Part shown: one piece after another, positions 1-9,790 of the stretch | Layout of the letters: every line of letters starts with the position of its first letter | How positions within the stretch are numbered: the first letter of the stretch is position 1 | DNA from: Rhodobacter sp. | GTDB taxonomy: Bacteria > Pseudomonadota > Alphaproteobacteria > Rhodobacterales > Rhodobacteraceae | Assembly (NCBI GenBank): GCA_020250445.1 | Contig: JADCEF010000008.1 | Location: 1-64,000 of the forward strand | DNA length: 64,000 nucleotides | Reading direction: 5' to 3' | Program-made: the position numbers and the translations under genes | Notes under the pieces: generated by a model | Database searches by the model: none | The model's input: the letters and a program-made list of their open reading frames with translations, nothing else | Told to the model about the DNA's origin: nothing

Positions 1-1
1 C

Positions 2-103
2 AGCAAGGAAGCTGTGTGGAGAAAGATCGGCGACCTACTTGAACTGTTCACACCGCAGGAGTGCGAAAACTACCTCAGGAACTCAGGATATGGTTCAGTC
101 TAA
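2..103 (+). mobile_element. C-terminal end of an IS630-type transposase (truncated by window start)
   Basis: Frame 2 reads SKEAVWRKIGDLLELFTPQECENYLRNSGYGSV*, resembling the conserved C-terminus of IS630-family transposases (FTPQECxNYxRNxGY). Confidence 0.65.
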
Positions 104-279
104 AGTCATCACGCTCTAGAGACAGGCCATAACAGCGACAGCGGGCCGCTTGTCGGCGCTGAAGATGACGGCCGCGTGCCTGTGCTGCCCCGGTCGGGGA
201 CAGGACAAGGGTGGCAGTGCAAGTGGCAGGGGCCCCGGTGCATGTCTGGCGGCCGGGGCCAGCAGGACAGGCAGTCCGG

Positions 280-1035
280 TCAGATGGAACCCGCTTCGAC
301 CATGTAGCTGTTCGCGGTGCACATGGCCGCATCGTCCGAGGCCAGGAACAGGACCATCCGCGCGACATAGACCGGGTCGATCAGGTCCGGCAGGCACTGC
401 CGGTTCCGGTGCGCCGCGATGGCCTCCGGTTTTGCCCACAGCGTCTTCTGCCGTTCGGTCATGATCCAGCCCGGAACCACCGCGTTGACGCGGATGCGGT
501 GTTTTCCAAGATCCCGCGCCATGGTGCGTGTCAGGCCGTGCACCGCAGCCTTGGCGGTGGCATAGGCCGGGAAACCTCCTCCGGCCTCGAACCAGCTGTT
601 CGATCCCATGTTGATAATCGAACCGCCGCCGCCTGCGATCATGTCGGGTGCCACCGCCTGAATGGCAAAGAACTGATGCCGGAGGTTGGTATCCATCCGT
701 TCGTCCCAGTATTCGGGCGTGACATCGGTCCAGGCATGCCGGTCGTCACGGGCGGCGTTGTTGACCAGCACATCCGCCGGACCGATCCGTGATCTCAGCG
801 CGGCGAACGCTGCGCGCAGGCTTCCGATGTCGCGCAGGTCGCAGATTTCATGCGTGACATCTGCATGGGCCGCGCAAAGGGCGGCACTGCTGTTGATGTC
901 CAGATCGACAAAACCCACCCGGGCACCCTGACGGGCGAAGGCCGTCACAATCGCGGCACCTATGCCCGAGGCACCGCCTGTGACGTAAACCGTCTTTCCG
1001 GCAAGGCTGGGGTATATGGCAAAGCGGTCGGACAT
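280..1035 (-). CDS. SDR family oxidoreductase
   Basis: Rossmann TGGASGIG motif, NNAA, YATAKAA (YxxxK) catalytic motif; start taken at MSDRFAIY, upstream ATGs possible. Confidence 0.9.
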   Translation of the reverse strand: MSDRFAIYPSLAGKTVYVTGGASGIGAAIVTAFARQGARVGFVDLDINSSAALCAAHADVTHEICDLRDIGSLRAAFAALRSRIGPADVLVNNAARDDRHAWTDVTPEYWDERMDTNLRHQFFAIQAVAPDMIAGGGGSIINMGSNSWFEAGGGFPAYATAKAAVHGLTRTMARDLGKHRIRVNAVVPGWIMTERQKTLWAKPEAIAAHRNRQCLPDLIDPVYVARMVLFLASDDAAMCTANSYMVEAGSI

Positions 1036-1217
1036 GCGGGGCATCCATTCAGGCTGACGGGTCGCGGTGGCCAAGGTGGCGGCAGTGACAGGGAAGGTCA
1101 AGCATCGAAGGCGCTTGATCCTGAGCCGTCCCGCACAGCGTCCTGACCCGCGTTCGCTTTCCCGCCGACCAGCGGACCAAGGCTGTTGACTCGCGATGCT
1201 TCCACGTGCTGATCTTG

Positions 1218-1242
1218 TAAAACGGTTTAGTAAACCGATTCA
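1218..1242. promoter_or_regulatory. Putative LacI-family operator pair between divergent SDR and lacI-type genes
   Basis: TAAAACGGTTTA-G-TAAACCGATTCA: two adjacent LacI-type half-palindromes with central CG; also contains the perfect inverted repeat CGGTTTA-G-TAAACCG (1223-1237). Confidence 0.55.
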
Positions 1243-1260
1243 CTCGGGCGGGATTGACCG

Positions 1261-2277
1261 ATGTCAGTGGCAAGCCTTCGGGATGTGGCACAGGCGGCAG
1301 GGGTGTCGGTGACGACCGTCTCACGCTTCCTGAACGGAACGCTCGACCTGCCGGAACGCACGCGCACAGCGGTCGAGGCCGCGATCCTTCGGTTCAACTA
1401 CCAGCCCAACCCGCACGCCCGCAGGCTGAGCCGGGGGCGGTCTGACACGATCGGGCTGGTCATTCCCGACATCGCGACCCCGTTCTTCGCCACCCTCGTT
1501 GCCGCGGTCGAGGCCGAGGCAGACCGGCGCGGGCTTGGGCTGGCGCTGCATGCCACCCTGAACCGGGGGGAGCGTGAGCTGTCCTACCTGCAGGCGGTAC
1601 GCCGCAATCAGGTGGACGGTCTGATCTTCGTCACCAACCACCCCGATGACGGCACCCTGGCTGCGGCCATCAATGCAAGCGGTCGGGTGGTTGTTCTGGA
1701 CGAAGATGTCGCGGGAACGTCCGCCCCAAAGCTTTTCTGCGACAATCATCAGGGCGGGTATCTGGCCGGGCGGCATCTGGCCGAGGCCGGGCACCGGCGG
1801 GTCCTGTTCATCGGGGGGGCGGACGCCATGCTCAGCGGCGCGCGCCGCTTTGACGGCTTCCGGCGTGCCATGACCGAAACCTGGGGGGCCGATGCCCGGA
1901 TCGAGCGGTATGAGGGCGAGTATTCAATAGAGTTCGGCCGGCAGGCGGCAAAGCGCATGCTGGCAGCACGGCTGGACGTCAGCGCCATTTTTGCGACATC
2001 GGACGAAATCACCACGGGGGCGCTGGAGGTGCTGAATGCTGCAGGCATCCGGGTGCCCCGGGACCTTTCGCTTGTCGGGTTTGACGATGTCGGCCCGCTG
2101 CATCTTTTCGCACCGGCTGTGACAGCGGTGCGCCAGCCGGTCCGGGATCTGGGTATCCGGGCCCTGTCCTTGCTGCTGGATACCGACTGGAGTGACCCGA
2201 CCACGCTCCCGCAAGAGGAGATCATGCCTGTCACCCTGATCACGCGGAATTCCGTTGCGCCGGTGATCAGGTCATGA
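1261..2277 (+). CDS. LacI family transcriptional regulator
   Basis: N-terminal HTH 'ASLRDVAQAAGVSVTTVSRFLNG' plus periplasmic-binding-like domain. Confidence 0.95.
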   Translation: MSVASLRDVAQAAGVSVTTVSRFLNGTLDLPERTRTAVEAAILRFNYQPNPHARRLSRGRSDTIGLVIPDIATPFFATLVAAVEAEADRRGLGLALHATLNRGERELSYLQAVRRNQVDGLIFVTNHPDDGTLAAAINASGRVVVLDEDVAGTSAPKLFCDNHQGGYLAGRHLAEAGHRRVLFIGGADAMLSGARRFDGFRRAMTETWGADARIERYEGEYSIEFGRQAAKRMLAARLDVSAIFATSDEITTGALEVLNAAGIRVPRDLSLVGFDDVGPLHLFAPAVTAVRQPVRDLGIRALSLLLDTDWSDPTTLPQEEIMPVTLITRNSVAPVIRS

Positions 2278-2306
2278 ACCGCAACGTCCAACTGAGGGAA
2301 CTGACC

Positions 2307-3263
2307 ATGAACACGATGAAGATGACTGCCCTTTCGCGTCGGGGACTTGGGGTGCTGCTTGGCTCGGCTGTCATGCTGGCGGCGGTGCCGGGCATGGCGC
2401 AGGACAAGAAGAAGTTCGCCCTGGTGCAGATCAACCAACAGGCGCTGTTCTTCAACCAGATGAACGAAGGCGCGCAGAAGGCGGCGGATGCGGCCGGGGT
2501 GGAGTTGGTGATCTTCAACGCCAACAATGACCCGGCAGCGCAGAACAGCGCGATCGAGACCTATATCCAGGAAGGCGTGGATGGAATCGCCATCGTCGCC
2601 ATCGACGTGAACGGCATCATGCCGGCGGTCGATCAGGCGGCGGCAGCGGGTATTCCGGTTGTCGCCATCGACGCGATCCTGCCCGAGGACGGCAAGCAAT
2701 CGGCGGTGATCGGCGTCGACAACGGCAAGGCCGGGGCCGACCTTGGCGCCTATTTCGCAGAGTATGCCAAGGGTGCCGGCGGGGCCAAGCTGGGCATCGT
2801 CGGCGCGCTGAACTCGTTCATCCAGAACCTGCGGATGGATGGGTTCACCGGTGCCCTGGCCGGTGTCGAGGGTGTGACGATTGTCGGAACGGTCGATGGC
2901 CAGAACGTTCAGGATACCGCGCTGGCGGCGGCCGAAAACCTGATGACGGCCAATCCCGACATGACGGCGATCTATGCCACGGGCGAACCGGCCCTGCTGG
3001 GCGCGGTTGCGGCCGTGGAAAGCCAGGGGCGGCAGGCGAATGTCAAGGTGTTCGGCTGGGACCTGACGGCATCGGCCATTGCAGGCATCGACGCGGGCTA
3101 TGTCGAGGCTGTCATCCAGCAGGATCCCGCCGGCATGGGGGCCGCTGCGGTTGACGCGCTCAAGACGATCACCGAAGGCGGCACGGTCGAGCGTACCATC
3201 TCGGTCCCGGTCACGATCGTCACCAAGGCGAACGTGGACGACTTCCGGTCCATGTTCCAATGA
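2307..3263 (+). CDS. Ribose-type sugar ABC transporter substrate-binding protein
   Basis: Signal peptide (MNTMKMTALSRRGLGVLLGSAVMLAAVPGMAQ) and type-1 periplasmic binding fold (GVDNGKAGADLG...). Alternative start at 2274 overlaps the lacI-type stop. Confidence 0.92.
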   Translation: MNTMKMTALSRRGLGVLLGSAVMLAAVPGMAQDKKKFALVQINQQALFFNQMNEGAQKAADAAGVELVIFNANNDPAAQNSAIETYIQEGVDGIAIVAIDVNGIMPAVDQAAAAGIPVVAIDAILPEDGKQSAVIGVDNGKAGADLGAYFAEYAKGAGGAKLGIVGALNSFIQNLRMDGFTGALAGVEGVTIVGTVDGQNVQDTALAAAENLMTANPDMTAIYATGEPALLGAVAAVESQGRQANVKVFGWDLTASAIAGIDAGYVEAVIQQDPAGMGAAAVDALKTITEGGTVERTISVPVTIVTKANVDDFRSMFQ

Positions 3264-4054
3264 CCGGACCGACGCTTCATCCCGAAGCGTCCGCTGCGGA
3301 AGGGGGTCGCCCCCTTCCGCACATCGTGCCGCTGGTTTCCTTGCGGGGCATTTCGCTGACGTTCGGGTCGCATCAGGCGCTCCGGGGCGTTGATCTGGAT
3401 GTGATGCCGGGCGAATGTCTGGGCCTGATCGGCGACAATGCGGCGGGAAAGTCGACCCTGTCGAAGGTGATGTCGGGCACCTATATCCCGGATGCGGGGA
3501 CGATCAGCGTCGAAGGCGAGCCTGTGCGCTTCCTCGGCCCGTCCGACGCACGGGCGCGGCATATCGAGATGGTGTTCCAGGACCTCAGCCTTTGTGACCA
3601 TGTCGATGTGGTGGGCAACCTCTTTCTGGGGCGCGAACTGACGCGCGGCCCGTTTCTGGATCAGAAGCAGATGCTGACCCGGGGGCGGCAGATGCTGGAC
3701 GCGCTGGAAATCCGCATTCCGCGCCTGACGGCCAAGGTCGAAAAGCTGTCGGGCGGCCAACGCCAGGCCATAGCCATCGCGCGGGCGGCAAGCTTTCAGC
3801 CCAAGGTGCTGATCATGGATGAGCCAACCTCGGCCCTTGCAGTGGCAGAGGTTGAGGCGGTGCTGGCGCTGATCAACCGCGTCAAGGCAAAGGGCGTGGG
3901 CGTGGTCCTGATCACCCACCGCCTGCAGGACCTGTTTCGCGTCTGCGACCGGATAGCCGTGATGTATGAAGGCACGAAAGTTGCCGAACGGATGATCGGC
4001 AAGACCAACCTGCAGGAACTGGTCGATCTGATCGTCGGAAAGGGGTCGCACTGA
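3260..4054 (+). CDS. Sugar ABC transporter ATP-binding protein
   Basis: Walker A GDNAAGKST, signature LSGGQRQ, Walker B VLIMDEPT; ATGA overlap with upstream gene. Confidence 0.95.
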   Translation: MTGPTLHPEASAAEGGRPLPHIVPLVSLRGISLTFGSHQALRGVDLDVMPGECLGLIGDNAAGKSTLSKVMSGTYIPDAGTISVEGEPVRFLGPSDARARHIEMVFQDLSLCDHVDVVGNLFLGRELTRGPFLDQKQMLTRGRQMLDALEIRIPRLTAKVEKLSGGQRQAIAIARAASFQPKVLIMDEPTSALAVAEVEAVLALINRVKAKGVGVVLITHRLQDLFRVCDRIAVMYEGTKVAERMIGKTNLQELVDLIVGKGSH

Positions 4055-5055
4055 TGCCGGCGTATTCCGAACGCGCAAAGGGGTCGCCGCTGGCGGATTT
4101 CGTGGCCGAGAATGCGCAGGTGCTGTCGATTGCGGTGTTCTTCATGGCTTGCATGCTGCTGTTCAGCCTGCTGACGCCCACGTTCCTGACCGCCGGAAAC
4201 CTTCTGAACATCGTCCGTCAGGCCGCGCCGGTGCTGATCGTGGCGGTTGCCATGACGCTGGTGATCACAACGGCGGGAATCGACCTGTCGGTCGGCTCAA
4301 CCGTGGCACTGGTCAACGCTGTGGCTGCCATAGCGCTGGCGGCGGGCCTTGACTGGATCACCGTGGTTTTTCTGATGCTGGTCCTTGGCGGGGTGATCGG
4401 GGCCATCCAGGGCTGGTTCATCGCCTATCAGGGCATTCCCGCCTTCATTGTGACACTTGCGGGCCTGTCGATCCTGCGCGGCTATGCGCTGTATCTGACC
4501 GAGGGGTATTCGATCCCGATCAAGGATGTGCCCGGCTTTTTCTGGCTGGGACGCGGCACGCTGGCGGGGTTTCCGGTCCCGGCGCTGATCTCGATCCTGG
4601 TGGCGATCCTTGGCTTTGTCGTGATGCTGCGCACGCGCTATGGGCGGCAGGTTGTCGCCGTCGGCTCGAACATGGAGGCGGCGCGACGCGTCGGGATGCC
4701 GGCGCGGTGGACGGTGGCGTCAGTCTATGTGGTGTCGGGTGTGGCCTGTGCAATGGCGGGCCTGCTGATTGCGGCCCGGCTCGGGTCGGGGTCCTCGAAT
4801 GCGGCGGTCGGGTTCGAGTTGCAGGTGATCGCGGCCGTGGTTCTGGGCGGCACGTCGCTGATGGGGGGCAAGTCCAGCATGCTGGGCACTGTCCTTGGCA
4901 CCATGACCATCGCCGTCATCGGCAACGGGCTGATCCTGGTCCACATCTCGCCCTTCTTCACCCAGATCGTGACGGGGACGATCATCCTCGCCGCCATCTG
5001 GATGAACACGAAGCTTTTCAGCGGCGGCCTGCGGTTTGGAAGGAAACCGGGATGA
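4054..5055 (+). CDS. Ribose-type ABC transporter permease
   Basis: RbsC-like polytopic protein (TTAGIDLSVGS motif). Confidence 0.94.
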   Translation: MPAYSERAKGSPLADFVAENAQVLSIAVFFMACMLLFSLLTPTFLTAGNLLNIVRQAAPVLIVAVAMTLVITTAGIDLSVGSTVALVNAVAAIALAAGLDWITVVFLMLVLGGVIGAIQGWFIAYQGIPAFIVTLAGLSILRGYALYLTEGYSIPIKDVPGFFWLGRGTLAGFPVPALISILVAILGFVVMLRTRYGRQVVAVGSNMEAARRVGMPARWTVASVYVVSGVACAMAGLLIAARLGSGSSNAAVGFELQVIAAVVLGGTSLMGGKSSMLGTVLGTMTIAVIGNGLILVHISPFFTQIVTGTIILAAIWMNTKLFSGGLRFGRKPG

Positions 5056-6119
5056 CAGACGAACGGTCAAAGGCGCATGTCGGGTCAGGGCTGGTGATGA
5101 CCGTGAATGGCCCGATCAATAGCGGCGATCTGGGCGTCACGCTGATGCACGAGCATCTGCAGAATGACTGCTCCTGCTGGTGGAACCCGCCGAAGGACCC
5201 TGCCCGGCAGTACCTGGCGGAAGGCCCGGTACGGATCGAGATCCTGTCGGAACTGCGGCAGGACCCCTTCGTCAACAAGCACAACATCGCGCTGGACGAG
5301 ATGGACCTGTGCATCGAAGAGATCGGGGCCTTTGCCAGGGTCGGCGGGCGGTCGGTTGTGGACCCGACCTGCCGCGGGATCGGCCGCGATCCGGTCAAGC
5401 TGCGGCGGATCGCGGCAGAAAGCGGGCTGAACATCGTCATGGGGGCGGGGTACTATCTTGCCTCTTCGATGCCGGACGAGGTGGCACGGCTTTCCATCGA
5501 TGACATCGCCGACCAGATCGTGACCGAGGCCCTGCACGGCACCGACGGCACCGATGCAAAGATCGGCCTGATCGGCGAGATCGGCGTGTCGTCCGACTTT
5601 ACCGCAAGCGAAGAAAAATCCCTGCGCGGGGCTGCGCGGGCGCAGGTGCGCACCGGCCTGCCGCTTATGGTACATCTGCCGGGGTGGTTCCGCCTGGGCC
5701 ATCGCGTGCTGGACATCGCAGAGGCGGAGGGCGCCGACCTGTCCCACACGGTGCTGTGTCACATGAACCCGTCACATGATGACCGGGACTATCAGCGCAG
5801 CATCGCCGAACGCGGGGCTTTCGTGGAATTCGACATGATCGGCATGGACTACTTCTATGCCGACCAGCAGGTGCAATGCCCCGGTGACGACGAGGTGGCC
5901 CGCGCCATCCTGCGGCTGGCAGACGCCGGGCATCTGGACCGGGTGCTGCTGTCGCAGGATGTGTTCATCAAGATGATGCTGACGCGCTATGGCGGGAACG
6001 GCTATGCCTTTGTGCAACGGCATTTCCTGCCGCGACTTCAGCGCCACGGGATGGACGCGGCCTTGTGTGCGATGCTGATGACAACCAATCCGCGGCGCGT
6101 TTTCGACGCGTCGATCTGA
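5052..6119 (+). CDS. Phosphotriesterase (PTE/aryldialkylphosphatase) family hydrolase
   Basis: LGVTLMHEHL metal-binding motif, GLIGEIGVSS carbamoyl-/metal-ligand region, VLLSQD near C-terminus; start at MTDERSKAH overlaps permease stop (ATGA). Confidence 0.88.
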   Translation: MTDERSKAHVGSGLVMTVNGPINSGDLGVTLMHEHLQNDCSCWWNPPKDPARQYLAEGPVRIEILSELRQDPFVNKHNIALDEMDLCIEEIGAFARVGGRSVVDPTCRGIGRDPVKLRRIAAESGLNIVMGAGYYLASSMPDEVARLSIDDIADQIVTEALHGTDGTDAKIGLIGEIGVSSDFTASEEKSLRGAARAQVRTGLPLMVHLPGWFRLGHRVLDIAEAEGADLSHTVLCHMNPSHDDRDYQRSIAERGAFVEFDMIGMDYFYADQQVQCPGDDEVARAILRLADAGHLDRVLLSQDVFIKMMLTRYGGNGYAFVQRHFLPRLQRHGMDAALCAMLMTTNPRRVFDASI

Positions 6120-6134
6120 AGAAATGAGGACTGC

Positions 6135-6902
6135 ATGACAACCAAGGTGCTTCTGGTCGGCGAAAGCTGGGTTTCGGCGGCCACCCATTACAAGGGCTTT
6201 GATCAATTCGGCAGCGTCACCTTCCATCTGGGGGCAGAGCCGCTTGTGGAGGCGCTCAAAGGCTCCGGATTCGAGCTGACCTATATGACGGCGCATGACG
6301 CGGTGGAAAAGTTCCCCTTCGACATGGACGGGTTGAATGCCTACGACGTCATCATCCTGTCGGACATCGGTGCCAACTCGTTTCTGCTGCCGCCCGCCGT
6401 CTGGCTCCGGTCACAGACCGTGCCGAACCGGCTGCGATTGATCAAGGCCTGGGTCGAAGGCGGTGGCGGGCTTTTGATGGTGGGTGGTTATCTCAGCTTT
6501 CAGGGGATCGACGGTAAGGCGCGCTGGCGCAAGACCCCGGTCGAGGATGTCTTGCCCGTCACCTGCCACCCCTGGGACGACCGGGTCGAGATGCCCGAAG
6601 GCGCGGTGGCCCAGGTGCTGCAACCCGACCATCCGGTCATGTCGGGGCTGGACGGGGCCTGGCCCTTTGTTCTTGGTGTCAACGAGGTCGAGGTCCGCCC
6701 GAACGCCCAGGTTCTGGCGCGCATTCCCGAAGAACAGGGTGGCCATCCTCTGCTGGTTCTGGGCGGTTTCGGCAAGGGGCGGACGGCGGCCTGGACATCG
6801 GATATCGGGCCACACTGGCTGTCACCGGCGTTCTGCGCCTGGCAGGGGTATGGCCGGTTGTGGAAAAACCTTCTGGGATGGCTTGCGCATGACCGGGGCT
6901 GA
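6135..6902 (+). CDS. Glutamine amidotransferase-like protein (DUF1355-type, ThuA-like fold)
   Basis: MTTKVLLVGESW...HYKGFDQF... GGGGLLMVGGYLSFQG; family recognised by pattern. Confidence 0.75.
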   Translation: MTTKVLLVGESWVSAATHYKGFDQFGSVTFHLGAEPLVEALKGSGFELTYMTAHDAVEKFPFDMDGLNAYDVIILSDIGANSFLLPPAVWLRSQTVPNRLRLIKAWVEGGGGLLMVGGYLSFQGIDGKARWRKTPVEDVLPVTCHPWDDRVEMPEGAVAQVLQPDHPVMSGLDGAWPFVLGVNEVEVRPNAQVLARIPEEQGGHPLLVLGGFGKGRTAAWTSDIGPHWLSPAFCAWQGYGRLWKNLLGWLAHDRG

Positions 6903-6908
6903 CCGCCG

Positions 6909-7790
6909 TCACGGCTGCAGCAGGATTTCTGCCAGTTCAGCCCGGGTCGGAAAGGCGGAACCGGTGCCGGGGCGCGACACGGTGATGGCCGCCGCCGCTG
7001 CCGCGTGGCGCAGGGCGCGGGGATCCAGCGGCGCATCGCGCAGACCAGCCGATGCCAGGGCGGTGGCCATGAAGCAATCGCCTGCCCCGGCGGTGTCCAC
7101 AACCTTGCACGGCTGCGCCGGGACAAGGAAATCCTGTTCCGTCGTGACAAGCCGCGCGCCCTTTGCGCCCAGGGTCAGCACGACTTGCGGCACCCCGGCG
7201 GCCAGCAGTGCCCTGGTGCCGCCCAGCGCGGCTGCCTCGGTTTCGTTCAGAAAGGCGATGTCCACCAAAGGCCAGATATCCCTGAAAAAGTGGCGCAGCG
7301 GCGATGGATTGAGCGCAGTCTGCATGCCCCTTGCCCGGGCTTGGCGAAGTGCTGCAACGGTGGTGTCCGCCGAAAGGTTGCCTTGCAGAACCAGCAGATC
7401 GCCGGGCACTGCACCGGCAAGCGCCGCAGAAGCGGCTTCGGGTGTCAGCCCCGACGCCGCCGCATTGGTGGTGATGATGGCATTGTCGCCCGACGGGGTC
7501 CGAAGGATGATCGAGAAATCGCTGGCCACTCCCGCCACGCGGATAAGGTCGGCCTCAAGGGGTTCGGCCGCCAGACGCGACCGGATGTCATCGGCGCGGC
7601 TGTCCTCTCCGACGGCGGCACAAAAGCGGCAGGGCAGCCCCGCCCGACCCAGGATGATCGCCTGGTTGGCACCCTTTCCGCCAAGATCGGTCTGGCCCGC
7701 CTGCCCGTGGACCGACGCGCCGATGGCGGGCAAGCCCCGGACCGTCACGGTCTCGTCCAGGGCCACGTTGCCGATCACGAAGGCGCGCAT
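6909..7790 (-). CDS. Ribokinase / PfkB-family carbohydrate kinase
   Basis: GGKGANQA and DTAGAGDCF PfkB signatures. Confidence 0.93.
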   Translation of the reverse strand: MRAFVIGNVALDETVTVRGLPAIGASVHGQAGQTDLGGKGANQAIILGRAGLPCRFCAAVGEDSRADDIRSRLAAEPLEADLIRVAGVASDFSIILRTPSGDNAIITTNAAASGLTPEAASAALAGAVPGDLLVLQGNLSADTTVAALRQARARGMQTALNPSPLRHFFRDIWPLVDIAFLNETEAAALGGTRALLAAGVPQVVLTLGAKGARLVTTEQDFLVPAQPCKVVDTAGAGDCFMATALASAGLRDAPLDPRALRHAAAAAAITVSRPGTGSAFPTRAELAEILLQP

Positions 7791-7822
7791 GTCTTTGCCG
7801 TTTCCGATCTGAAGGTTGTCCG

Positions 7823-8659
7823 ATGCAGACCATATCCAACCGCAGCCCAGGCGCGATAGGCGAAATCTTCGGGCGCGAGAAAGCCCTGATCGGAATGATC
7901 CATTGCCCGCCCTTTCCGGGCGCGCCCCGCTATCGGGGGGCGACGATGGACAGCCTTTACGACCACTGCCTCCGCGATGCCGAGGCGTTGATTTCGGGCG
8001 GGATGCATGGGCTGATCGTGGAAAACCACGGCGACATCCCGTTTTCCAAGCCCGAGGATATCGGCCCCGAAACTCCGGCCTTCCTGTCGGTCGTCACCGA
8101 CCGGGTGCGGCGGGCCACCGGTGCGCCGGTGGGTATCAACGTGCTGGCCAACGCACCACTGGCGGCGATTGCCACGGCGGTCGCGGGTGGCGCCGACTTT
8201 GTCCGGGTCAACCAGTGGGCCAATGCCTATGTCGCCAACGAGGGCTTCATCGAAGGCCGGGCCGGCGAGGCGCTGCGGTACCGGTCGCTTCTGCGCGCGG
8301 AAAACGTGCGTATCTTTGCGGATGCCCATGTGAAACACGGCAGCCACGCCATTGTTGCGGACCGATCCGTCGCGGAACTGACCCGCGACCTGGCTTTCTT
8401 TGACGCAGACTGTGTCATCGCGACCGGCCAGCGTACGGGCCACGCGGCAAGCCCCGAGGAGATCGCCGAAATCGCAGGGGCGACGCATCTTCCGGTTCTG
8501 GTGGGATCGGGTGTCAGCGAAGACAATATCGCGGCCATCCTGTCGCGCACCAATGGCGTCATCGTCGCATCGTCCCTGAAGGTGGGCGGAGTGTGGTGGA
8601 ACCCGGTGGAACCGGAGCGTGTCAAACGATTCGTCGAACGTGCGGCGGCTGGCCTTTAG
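7823..8659 (+). CDS. BtpA/SgcQ family protein
   Basis: IGMIHCPPFPGAPRY..., GLIVENHGD, GINVLANAPLAAIATA, FVRVNQWANAYV typical of the BtpA/SgcQ TIM-barrel family. Confidence 0.88.
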   Translation: MQTISNRSPGAIGEIFGREKALIGMIHCPPFPGAPRYRGATMDSLYDHCLRDAEALISGGMHGLIVENHGDIPFSKPEDIGPETPAFLSVVTDRVRRATGAPVGINVLANAPLAAIATAVAGGADFVRVNQWANAYVANEGFIEGRAGEALRYRSLLRAENVRIFADAHVKHGSHAIVADRSVAELTRDLAFFDADCVIATGQRTGHAASPEEIAEIAGATHLPVLVGSGVSEDNIAAILSRTNGVIVASSLKVGGVWWNPVEPERVKRFVERAAAGL

Positions 8660-9325
8660 GCCGCCGCGCCCGGCCCGCCTGCCCAGCCCGAAACCGATCC
8701 CGGTCAACCCCACGGACTCTCGATTTGAATCCGGGACGACCGGGGTCGGGTCACTGATACAGACGGTCCGTTGATCTGCCTGCCAGGCAGTCCCGAGGAC
8801 GTACTTCTGCAAGTCGATATGCTTCCGTTATTTGGGGGCAGGAATGTCCGGGATCGGGATCGCGCGATGTGGCTTTGCGGCGTCGGACCCGGCGATGGCG
8901 GCGGGGCAGGGCCGCGACGCCGGGTCAGCCTGCCGCATGCCGGGTCTGGCACCTGTGCCGGGGGTTGACCGCGGGCGCGGCCCGGACCTGCGGGATGGGC
9001 CGGCAGACCCTTCGGTGAGGCGGATCAGGAAACCGTCCGGGGGACAGTTTCCCCGCCGAACGGGTTCACCGCGACACCGCGGAAGGTCCGGCGGGGCTGT
9101 CGGGCTGCTGCAAGGGGGTTCCGTGCCCGGTGCCGGCAAAGATGGCGGACGCCGCTGCCCGGATCATGGGCGGGCCGGACCCGGAGAAGGACGGGGTGGG
9201 GGGCTGGCAATGTCCTGATCAGCAGAGATCTGGGCCGCCAGTTCTGGCAACATCGGCGCATCCCCGACGTTACTGCCGGTGACCTCGGCCGCCCTGATTT
9301 CCGGCGTTTCCTCATCAATCCCGAG

Positions 9326-9790
9326 GTGGATCTTGCGCCGGTCGTTGCCGCCGTGCAGGCGATGCGCGGTGTCGGGTTCACCGTCGCGGGGACGGTGGGG
9401 GCCGGGGTCGGGGACTTCCGGCGGTTTGACACTCTGGGGCAACTGATGGCCTGGCTGGGGCTGACGCCGCCGGAGCATTCCGGCGGCGTAAGCGTGCGGC
9501 GGGGCGGGATCATCAGGGCGGAAAGCGGGCTTGCCCGGCGCGCGCTGACCGGCGGCGTCCGGCGCGACCGGATGCAGGCCCGCGTCAGCCCGAAGCTGTT
9601 TGCCAGGATCGAGGCGCTGCCGCAGGCGGTTCGTGACATCGCCTGAAAAGGGGCAGCTCAGGATGTGCCGGCGTTCCCGCCATCTTGTTGCAGCCGGGAA
9701 GGTAAAGGTGGTGGTCATAACGGCGATCACCCGTAAGATGGCCGACTTCATCCGGGCCATCGCCAGGGCAGCGACCGCCCCCCGGGCGAC
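9326..9790 (+). pseudogene. Decayed IS110/IS116/IS902-type transposase, C-terminal part, frameshifted near 9646
   Basis: VVAAVQAMRGVGFTVAGTVGAGVGDFRRFDTLGQLMAWLGLTPPEHSGGVSVRRGGIIRAESGLARRALTGG... then frame shift into KGQLRMCRRSRHLVAAGKVKVVVITAITRKMADFIRAIAR; RuvC-like N-terminal half not found. Confidence 0.82.
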
